Positions 40,086-45,772 of a stretch of 45,772 bases of DNA are shown here, piece after piece. Position 1 is the first letter of the stretch; the number at the start of each line of letters is the position of its first letter. Source of the DNA: an uncultured Sphingomonas sp. (GTDB taxonomy: Bacteria > Pseudomonadota > Alphaproteobacteria > Sphingomonadales > Sphingomonadaceae); assembly GCF_902806285.1 (NCBI RefSeq), contig NZ_CADCWA010000160.1, positions 1 to 45,772 on the forward strand. The letters run 5' to 3'. Under the pieces are notes generated by a model that had not been told where the DNA came from, did no database searches, and worked only from the letters and a program-made list of their open reading frames with translations. Made by a program: the position numbers and the translations under genes.

Positions 40086-40994
40086 CTAGTTGCCGCTTGG
40101 AGCGGGCGGCGTCCAGCTGTCGTCGATCATCTTGATGATGGCGGAGAAGTCCTTGGACGCGCCCCCGCGGCTGACGAAACGCCCGTAGAGCTCCTCGGCC
40201 TCGCCGCCCATCGGCGTATAGGCGCCCACGCTCTGCGCCGCCTCCATCGCGAGCTTAAGGTCCTTGAGCATCAGCGCCGCCGCGAAACCGCCGTCATAGT
40301 TGCGGTCGGCGGGGGTCTCCGGACCGACGCCGGGCACCGGGCAGTAGCTCGTCATCGACCAGCTCTGGCCCGACGCCTTGGACGAGATGTCGAAGAACAC
40401 CTGCGGGTCGAGCCCGAGCTTCTGCGCCAGCACGAACGCTTCGCAGGTGCCCGCCATGGTAACGCCCAGCAGCATGTTGTTGACGATCTTCCCCGCCTGA
40501 CCCGCGCCGCTCTCCCCGGCGTGGATCACCGCCTTGCCCATCTTATCAAGGTAGGGGCGGGCTCGTTCGAAGCCGTCCACAGTGCCCCCGACCATGAAGG
40601 TGAGCGTTCCCGCGTCCGCGGCCGCAATGCCGCCGGACACGGGCGCGTCGACCATGGCGTAGCCGGCCTCCTGCGCTTCCTTGCCAACGCTCTTGGCTGT
40701 GGCAACATCGATGGTCGAGCAGTCGATCAGGATGGCGGAGGTAGGCGCCTGGCCGAACACGGCGGAGCGATAGACTTCTCCGACGTGCTTGCCTGCTGGC
40801 AGCATGGTGACCACCGCCTCGGCATTCCGGACAGCCTCCGCTGCGGACGCCGCGCGCGAGCAGCCTTTGTCCTCGGCTCGCGCAAGCGCATCCTCGCTGA
40901 GGTCGAAGGCGCGGACCTCATGGCCCGCCTTGGCCAGGTTCGCGGCCATGCCCCCGCCCATGTTGCCGAGCCCGATGAATGCGACGCGTGCCAT
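40086..40994 (-). CDS. mmsB: 3-hydroxyisobutyrate dehydrogenase
   Basis: 302-aa NAD-dependent enzyme of valine catabolism. It has FIGLGNMGGGMAANLAKAGH (Rossmann, GxGxMG), the substrate motif DAPVSGGIAAADAGTLTFMV, and the catalytic Lys region GAGQAGKIVNNMLLGVTMAG. The length is usual. It is the last gene of the valine set, separated from enoyl-CoA hydratase by a palindromic repeat (41011-41105). The final product methylmalonate semialdehyde would be handled by MmsA, which is not in the window. Confidence 0.96.
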   Translation of the reverse strand: MARVAFIGLGNMGGGMAANLAKAGHEVRAFDLSEDALARAEDKGCSRAASAAEAVRNAEAVVTMLPAGKHVGEVYRSAVFGQAPTSAILIDCSTIDVATAKSVGKEAQEAGYAMVDAPVSGGIAAADAGTLTFMVGGTVDGFERARPYLDKMGKAVIHAGESGAGQAGKIVNNMLLGVTMAGTCEAFVLAQKLGLDPQVFFDISSKASGQSWSMTSYCPVPGVGPETPADRNYDGGFAAALMLKDLKLAMEAAQSVGAYTPMGGEAEELYGRFVSRGGASKDFSAIIKMIDDSWTPPAPSGN

Positions 40995-41010
40995 GTGTTC
41001 TCACTCCCAA

Positions 41011-41105
41011 GCTACTCCCCCTTGGGGGAGATGTCAGCGAAGCTGACAGAGGGGTCAGTCAGCACCCCTCCGGCGCTTCGCGCCTCTCCCCCAAGGGGGA
41101 GTAGC
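41011..41105. repeat. Palindromic repeat between mmsB and enoyl-CoA hydratase (truB-insert family)
   Basis: GCTACTCCCCCTTGGGGGAG at the left end is the exact reverse complement of the right end CTCCCCCAAGGGGGAGTAGC. Inside are GATGTCAGCGAAGCTGACAG, AGGGGT/ACCCCTCC and GGCGCTTCGCGCC. It is the best preserved copy, in the opposite orientation to the copy at 26502. Confidence 0.95.
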
Positions 41106-41107
41106 AA

Positions 41108-41884
41108 TCATCTACCCGACCAATTCCCAGGCCGCTTCTCAACAAAAGCGGCCATACCTTCCTTTTGGTCCTCACTCCCGAACAGGCCGTGGAACAGCCG
41201 CCGCTCGAAGCGGATGCCCTGGGCAAGCGGCATCTCGAACGCAGCGTTGACCATCTCCTTGCACGCGATCGCCGCCAGCGGCGCCATGGCGGCGATCTCG
41301 CCCGCGGTCTTCAGCGCCTCGTCGAGCAGGCTCGCCGCCGGGACCACCCGCGCCACCAGGCCGGCGCGCTCCGCCTCCTCCGCGCCCATCATCCGCCCGG
41401 TCAGGCACATCTCCATCGCCTTGGCCTTGCCCACCGCATGAAGCAGCCGCTGCGAGCCGCCCATGCCCGGCGTCACACCCAGCTTGATCTCCGGCTGCCC
41501 GAACCTCGCCGTGTCCGCGGCGATGATGAAGTCGGCCATCATCGCCACCTCGCACCCGCCGCCGAGCGCGAAGCCGCTCACCGCCGCGAGCCACGGCTTG
41601 CGGGTCGCGGTGACCTTCTCCCAGCCGGCGAAGAAGTCGCCCGCGTACATGTCCGCGAAGCCCTGCGCCTGCATCTCCTTGATGTCGGCCCCCGCCGCGA
41701 AGGCCTTCTCGGAGCCGGTCAGCACCAGGCAGCGCTGGCTGTCGTCCGCGTCATAGGCGGCGAAAGCGGCGATCAGCTCGCGCAGCACCTCGCTGTTGAG
41801 CGCGTTCAGCGCCTGCGGGCGGTTGAGGGTAACCAGCGTGACGCCGTCGCGCTGCTCGACGAGGATGGTGTTGTAGTCGGGCAT
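41108..41884 (-). CDS. Enoyl-CoA hydratase
   Basis: 258-aa crotonase-fold enzyme. It has [20 protein letters not shown], the oxyanion-hole segment [16 protein letters not shown], and [20 protein letters not shown], with the two catalytic Glu positions in GGGCEVAM and the later [13 protein letters not shown] region. In this cluster it would hydrate methacrylyl-CoA to 3-hydroxyisobutyryl-CoA. The ATG at 41884, 7 nt after the neighbouring stop, is the family start; the track ORF is 40 residues too long. Confidence 0.95.
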   Translation of the reverse strand: MPDYNTILVEQRDGVTLVTLNRPQALNALNSEVLRELIAAFAAYDADDSQRCLVLTGSEKAFAAGADIKEMQAQGFADMYAGDFFAGWEKVTATRKPWLAAVSGFALGGGCEVAMMADFIIAADTARFGQPEIKLGVTPGMGGSQRLLHAVGKAKAMEMCLTGRMMGAEEAERAGLVARVVPAASLLDEALKTAGEIAAMAPLAAIACKEMVNAAFEMPLAQGIRFERRLFHGLFGSEDQKEGMAAFVEKRPGNWSGR

Positions 41885-41891
41885 GTATTCC

Positions 41892-42944
41892 TCAGGCTTG
41901 AGGGAAGGGTGTCCACTGCTCGCTCTCGGGCAGCGGCGCAAACAGCTCGTTAAGCATCTCGTCCGTGACCTCTTCCGGGCTCGACGGCTCCCACTTCGGC
42001 GCATTGTCCTTGTCGATCAGCAGCGCCCGCACGCCTTCCACGAAGTCGTGCGTCCGGACCACGTGCGTCGCCAGCGCATACTCCGCCCGCATCTCCTCGG
42101 CGAAGTCGCGTCGCTTGGCACCCTCGGCAAGCAAGCGCAGCGACACCTTGCACGACAACGGGCTCTTGGACTTGATCGTCGCCAGCTCACTTTGCGCCCA
42201 GTCGCCCCCATCCTCCTCCAGGCACTTGACTATGTTCTCGAGGCGGTCGGAGGCGAACAGCTTGGCGATCGCGATCTGGTTCGCGGCGATCTTGGCCTCG
42301 GGGGCGATCCCCGCGAAGTTGCCGATCGCTCCGTTCACCCGGCCTGGCGTCTTGCCGACCCGCTCGACCAGCTCGGGGAGGGAGGCCTGCGCGACATAAT
42401 GGGTGGCGAGCCCGAGATACTTGCACTCCGCTCCGTCGAGCCGCGCGCCGGTCAGTGCCATGAACTGGCCGACCCGCCCGGGTAGGCGCGACAGATACCA
42501 ACCGCCGCCGACATCCGGGAACAGCCCGATACCCGTCTCCGGCATCGCCAGCCGCGTGTTCTCCGTCGCCACCCGGAACTTGCACGGCAGCGAGATGCCG
42601 ACCCCGCCGCCCATGGTGATGCCGTCCATCAGCGCCACAGTCGGCTTGGGGTAGGTGAACAGCAGGTGGTTCAGCCGGTACTCGGCATGGAAAAAGGCGT
42701 TGGCCTCGGCCCCGTCCGCCGCGCCGCTCCTGGCCAGCATGACCACGTCGCCCCCGGCGCAGAAGCCGCGGCCCTCGGCATGGTCAATCACCACCGCCTT
42801 GACGGCGGAGTCGCCGCGCCAGGCAAGCAGCGCCTCGCTGATCGCCTCGCACATCTCGCGGGTGAGCGCGTGGATCGCCTTGGGCCGGTTCAGCCGGACG
42901 CGCCCGACCGCACCTTCCACGGAGGTCAGGACATCGGAAGTCAC
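41892..42944 (-). CDS. 3-hydroxyisobutyryl-CoA hydrolase (crotonase superfamily)
   Basis: 350-aa protein, longer than hydratases as expected for HIBCH. It has [40 protein letters not shown] (oxyanion hole), [20 protein letters not shown], and [20 protein letters not shown] with the catalytic Glu/Asp pair of this branch. It releases free 3-hydroxyisobutyrate from its CoA ester. Its start overlaps the acyl-CoA dehydrogenase stop by 4 nt (ATGA). Confidence 0.94.
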   Translation of the reverse strand: MTSDVLTSVEGAVGRVRLNRPKAIHALTREMCEAISEALLAWRGDSAVKAVVIDHAEGRGFCAGGDVVMLARSGAADGAEANAFFHAEYRLNHLLFTYPKPTVALMDGITMGGGVGISLPCKFRVATENTRLAMPETGIGLFPDVGGGWYLSRLPGRVGQFMALTGARLDGAECKYLGLATHYVAQASLPELVERVGKTPGRVNGAIGNFAGIAPEAKIAANQIAIAKLFASDRLENIVKCLEEDGGDWAQSELATIKSKSPLSCKVSLRLLAEGAKRRDFAEEMRAEYALATHVVRTHDFVEGVRALLIDKDNAPKWEPSSPEEVTDEMLNELFAPLPESEQWTPFPQA

Positions 42945-44083
42945 TGCCGCAGCATCTCGCGCGAGGTGATCACCCGCATGACCTGATTGGTGCCCTCCAA
43001 GATCGAATGCACCCGAAGGTCGCGCCAGAAGCGCTCGATCGGATAATCCTGCAGGTAGCCGTAGCCGCCGTGCAGCTGCAGCGCGCGGTCGACCACGCTC
43101 GATCCCGTGTCGGTCGCCAGCCGCTTGGCCATCGCCGCGAACTTGGTCTTGTCGGGCGCGTTCGCCGTCACCTTGGCTGCCGCGACATAGAGCAGCCAGC
43201 GCGCGGCCTGCAGCTCGGTCTCCATGTCGGCCAGGGTGAACTGCGTGTTCTGGAACTCAGTCAGCGGCTGGCCGAACTGGGTGCGCTGCTTGGTGTAGCC
43301 GATCGCCTCGTCCAGGCAGCGCTGCGCCCCGCCCAGCGAGCAGGCGCCGATGTTGAGCCGCCCGCCGTCCAGTCCCATCATCGCAATGCGGAAGCCTTCG
43401 CCCTCCGCGCCGACCCGGTTGGCCACCGGCACCCGCACCTCGTCGAAATTGACCTGCGCGGTCGGCTGCGAATGCCAGCCGAGCTTCTTCTCCTGCGCGC
43501 CGAAGCTGACTCCGGCCATGTCCTTTTCGATCACCAGCGCGGTGATGCCCTTGGGACCCTCGCCGCCGGTGCGGACCATGGTCACGTAGATGTCGTTCTC
43601 GCCGCCGCCCGAGATGAACGCCTTGGACCCGCTCACCACATAATGGTCGCCGTCCAGCACTGCCCGGGTCTTCAGCGCCGCCGCGTCCGATCCGCTGGCC
43701 GGTTCGGTCAGGCAGTAGCTGCCCATCCGCTCCATCGGGATCATCGAGGGCAAGTAGCGGCTCTTCACATCGTCCGAGCCGAAGCGGTCGATCATCCACG
43801 CCGTCATGTTGTGGATGGAGATGAACGCGCTGGTCGACGGGCAGCCATAGGCCATCGCCTCCATGATCAGCGCGGACTCGAGCCGCCCGAGCCCGATCCC
43901 GCCACTCTCCTCCGACACGTAGATGGCGCCAAAGCCCAGCTCCGCCGCCTCGCGGATCGTGTCCACCGGAAAGATGTGCTTCTCGTCCCATTCGCCCGCA
44001 TTGGGCGTGATCTCGGCCGCGGTGAATTGCCGGGCCATCTCCTGGATCTGGAGCTGGTCGTCGGTTAACTCGAACTGGTGCAT
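42941..44083 (-). CDS. Isobutyryl-CoA dehydrogenase (acyl-CoA dehydrogenase)
   Basis: 380-aa FAD enzyme, first of the valine set. The N-terminal helical domain contains FTAAEITPNAGEWDEKHIFP. The middle domain has YCLTEPASGSDAAALKTRAV and GSKAFISGGGENDIYVTMVR. The C-terminal part has RTQFGQPLTEFQNTQFTLAD, LHGGYGYLQDYPIERFWRDL, and the catalytic Glu in ILEGTNQVMR. Substrate is inferred from the three downstream valine-pathway genes. No promoter was recognised in the 42-bp gap upstream. Confidence 0.94.
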   Translation of the reverse strand: MHQFELTDDQLQIQEMARQFTAAEITPNAGEWDEKHIFPVDTIREAAELGFGAIYVSEESGGIGLGRLESALIMEAMAYGCPSTSAFISIHNMTAWMIDRFGSDDVKSRYLPSMIPMERMGSYCLTEPASGSDAAALKTRAVLDGDHYVVSGSKAFISGGGENDIYVTMVRTGGEGPKGITALVIEKDMAGVSFGAQEKKLGWHSQPTAQVNFDEVRVPVANRVGAEGEGFRIAMMGLDGGRLNIGACSLGGAQRCLDEAIGYTKQRTQFGQPLTEFQNTQFTLADMETELQAARWLLYVAAAKVTANAPDKTKFAAMAKRLATDTGSSVVDRALQLHGGYGYLQDYPIERFWRDLRVHSILEGTNQVMRVITSREMLRQ

Positions 44084-44125
44084 GGTTCAGCCCCTAGCAG
44101 AGGGTCTGCGCCGGTTTCCAGCCCG

Positions 44126-44734
44126 TTAACGACAGCGGGTGTAACTGAACCCCTGCGTGCCTTCGGTCCGGGTCAGCGTATCGCCCTGGCGCGAGAAGCT
44201 GGTGGTCGTTTCCCAGGTCTGGCCCTCGCCGGTGTGGCTGAACGTGCCCGTGAACCGCGTCGCGTCGGAGGGCAGTTGCTCCCTCAGCGTGGCCGTCGCC
44301 TCGTAGAAGCGGATCGTGCGATCGCCGACGGTGATCAGCCCCTTGTTGTCCCCGCGGGTGGAGGTGCAGTCCGCGGGCACCAGGCCCCAGCGTCCGCGAA
44401 AGGCGGCGGGGATGGTGGGGGCGGGCAGGGGCGCCGCGCTGTTGCCTTCAACCGAGTTGCCCTCAGGCTGGACCCGAACCGCGCTCGCGGGCGGAGCGAG
44501 GGCCTTCGCCTCCATGTCAGCAGCGTCGTCGCGCGAGGCAAGCACGGCATTGGCGGGCAGGGTCTCGGGCGTCGCCATCTCCGCGCCCTTTGCCACCGGC
44601 TCGCCGCCCCGGGCAGTCGCGGTAGCCCCACCCGTCGCCACCGCGCCGCTTTCCGTAGCGTCGGCCCGGTCGCCGGACGGGCGGCAGGCGGACGCCGCCA
44701 GAACGATCGTCAGCAAGATCAGTGACTTATTCAC
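44126..44734 (-). CDS. Hypothetical lipoprotein
   Basis: 202-aa protein starting (GTG)NKSLILLTIVLAASACRPS, a signal peptide with a lipobox (ASAC). An Ala/Gly/Thr/Glu-rich linker leads to a compact C-terminal domain (AAFRGRWGLVPADCTSTRGD to TQGFSYTRCR) with two Cys that could form a disulphide. I recognise the layout as common in sphingomonads but know no function. The GTG overlaps the ridA stop by 8 nt, favouring it over the ATG at 44776, which would lack an N-terminal signal. Confidence 0.8.
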   Translation of the reverse strand: MNKSLILLTIVLAASACRPSGDRADATESGAVATGGATATARGGEPVAKGAEMATPETLPANAVLASRDDAADMEAKALAPPASAVRVQPEGNSVEGNSAAPLPAPTIPAAFRGRWGLVPADCTSTRGDNKGLITVGDRTIRFYEATATLREQLPSDATRFTGTFSHTGEGQTWETTTSFSRQGDTLTRTEGTQGFSYTRCR

Positions 44735-45131
44735 CTGGCACCAACGCTTCAGCCTCAATCTCGACCCGCCACTCATTGCGGAGCAGCGCTTTCACGACCA
44801 ACATGGTCGCGGTCGGGCGGACCTCGCGGAACAGCTCGCCATGCACTCCGCCCACCTGGTCCGCATCGGCTGCATCAACGATGAACATGCGGGTGCGGAC
44901 CACGTCCGCGGCCGTGCAGCCGAGTTCCTCGATGGCCTCCAGAATGATCCGGAAACAGCGGCGGGCCTGCGCGGCGGCATCGCCGGGAGTGGAGGACCCG
45001 TCGGGTTCGACGGGGGCCGTGCCGGAGACGAGGACGCGGTCGCCGACGCGCAATGCGCGGGAGAAGCCGTACAGGCTCTCGTAAGGAGAGCTCCCCTGGG
45101 CGGCGGCCGGGATGAACTCGTCAGCAGCCAT
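44727..45131 (-). CDS. RidA family protein
   Basis: 134-aa trimeric-type YjgF/YER057c/UK114 protein. It has GFSRALRVGDRVLVSGTAPV and the signature region CTAADVVRTRMFIVDAADAD. The reactive-enamine-binding Arg of canonical RidA is in the VVRTRMFI strand, and the C-terminal RVEIEAEALVPGE carries the Glu. It may deaminate enamine/imine intermediates, or another substrate of the wider family. It overlaps the lipoprotein gene by 8 nt and starts 3 nt after the preceding stop. Confidence 0.9.
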   Translation of the reverse strand: MAADEFIPAAAQGSSPYESLYGFSRALRVGDRVLVSGTAPVEPDGSSTPGDAAAQARRCFRIILEAIEELGCTAADVVRTRMFIVDAADADQVGGVHGELFREVRPTATMLVVKALLRNEWRVEIEAEALVPGE

Positions 45132-45134
45132 AAA

Positions 45135-45695
45135 CTAGCGCTGGTGCTTTTGGGGCGCACCGGCGCGCCAAGTCGGTGTGCAGCGACGTTCTTTCAGCGT
45201 TCCCAGACGCACTCGCTCAACGATCGAAATCTTAGCCTGCTGCGACTCTGAGAAAAACAACAGCTTCGTCGGGTGGGTAGTTCGACTTAGTCCATAGAGC
45301 AGATACTGGATTCCATAGCTCGAAGGACTGCCCGGCGGCCGGTAAACAACACGCTTGGAGAACGGGGACCCGGGTAACCGCAGATTGCTGCTCTTTAGGA
45401 TATTCGGCGGCGGACCATAATAACGAGAGATATCGATCCACTTGCCGTCCGAGTAGAGGTCGTAAGACAACGGGGGCTCCCCCCCTTGCTTCCAGCGAAT
45501 GGTTTCACCCTTCTTAAGCCGAACCGAAAAATTGTCGGCGCAAAAGTTATATGGGCCAGCAATGAGCTTTGGAGCCGGCGGGATGATCACCCGGGGCGTT
45601 GGTGATAGCTGAGCGGCTGCCGCTGAACCGTTGCCACAAATTGCTACAAGAGCACCTGCTAACGCGAACTCTATTCTACAGTCCTTCGACTTCAT
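45135..45695 (-). CDS. Exported hypothetical protein, lower GC
   Basis: 186-aa protein starting MKSKDCRIEFALAGALVAIC, then GNGSAAAAQLS, an apparent Sec signal peptide with an AxA site. The mature part is basic and Pro/Tyr/Ser-rich (RVIIPPAPKLIAGPYNFCAD, WIDISRYYGPPPNILKS). No family recognised. Base composition is clearly less GC-rich than neighbours, suggesting recent acquisition. ATG 45695 lacks a clear ribosome site. The remaining 77 bp to the window edge hold nothing I can assign. Confidence 0.6.
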   Translation of the reverse strand: MKSKDCRIEFALAGALVAICGNGSAAAAQLSPTPRVIIPPAPKLIAGPYNFCADNFSVRLKKGETIRWKQGGEPPLSYDLYSDGKWIDISRYYGPPPNILKSSNLRLPGSPFSKRVVYRPPGSPSSYGIQYLLYGLSRTTHPTKLLFFSESQQAKISIVERVRLGTLKERRCTPTWRAGAPQKHQR

Positions 45696-45772
45696 ACTGG
45701 TATCATCCCATCGTCGGTATGACGAACGCGTTGGCCGCTTCGCCCACCCCGCCATCCGGCCACCGCTGGGTT

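Noticed and set aside
1426-41105. CRISPR array or insertion sequence as the explanation of the repeats
   Set aside because: Copies are dispersed, internally palindromic and not regularly spaced, and no transposase or cas gene is present in the window.

Overview
The window comes from a GC-rich alphaproteobacterium, most likely of the Sphingomonadales (Sphingomonas or a close relative). The main evidence is the minus-strand order tsaB-rimI-mucR-fur-plsC-miaB-phoH-ybeY-corC-lnt-metK-trmB-rimP-nusA-ylxR-infB-rbfA-truB-rpsO-pnp, which I recognise as a typical alphaproteobacterial block, together with a MucR/Ros zinc-finger regulator, an Fur without CxxC zinc motifs, an EcfG-like promoter and abundant short palindromic repeats. 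It looks like ordinary chromosome; I see no phage, insertion sequence with transposase, CRISPR array, rRNA operon or replication origin.

Layout. 1-4.3 kb: a truncated 3-hydroxybutyrate-dehydrogenase-like SDR gene, a YpfJ-type zinc metallopeptidase, a zinc-independent MDR oxidoreductase and a very low-complexity DUF2171 protein with an apparent general-stress (EcfG) promoter and an intrinsic terminator. 4.4-7.3 kb: tRNA-Ala(CGC), an iron-containing redox enzyme, a small-methyltransferase-like protein and a protein with two tandem HTH-like modules. 7.3-10.7 kb: a lower-GC accessory patch with a GumK-like GT70 glucuronosyltransferase, a GT32 glycosyltransferase, a small exported protein with no ATG/GTG/TTG start ahead of its signal peptide, and a 92-aa protein with a degraded partial copy about 0.7 kb away. 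10.9-23.6 kb: the transcription/translation block pnp, rpsO, truB, rbfA, infB, ylxR, nusA, rimP, interrupted by a CDP-alcohol phosphatidyltransferase, a membrane protein and thymidine kinase. 23.7-26.5 kb: type III polyketide synthase plus an ICMT-like methyltransferase, and a PQQ-type sugar dehydrogenase lipoprotein. 26.6-38.2 kb: trmB, DUF2231, metK, lnt, corC, ybeY, phoH, an HTH antitoxin with a frameshifted BrnT-like toxin, miaB, plsC, fur, mucR, rimI, tsaB. 38.2-45.8 kb: NfuA-like protein, cytochrome b561-like protein, cytochrome c', the four-gene valine catabolism set (isobutyryl-CoA dehydrogenase, 3-hydroxyisobutyryl-CoA hydrolase, enoyl-CoA hydratase, 3-hydroxyisobutyrate dehydrogenase), then a lipoprotein, RidA and an exported hypothetical protein.

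The most unusual signal is a population of palindromic, multi-hairpin repeats. Some sit in intergenic gaps, often between convergent genes, but several are read through as protein. One copy lies in frame inside the catalytic domain of TruB (about residues 162-192), one forms much of the N-terminal linker of YlxR, one supplies the N-terminal tail of Lnt, and one supplies the last dozen residues of the ICMT-like protein. This resembles what is known for Rickettsia palindromic elements, here in an unrelated repeat family and partly in essential or near-essential housekeeping genes.

Limits: all calls are by eye from sequence and remembered family motifs. No database search, alignment or folding program was run. 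Start sites were chosen by Shine-Dalgarno match, overlap with the upstream gene and expected family N-termini.
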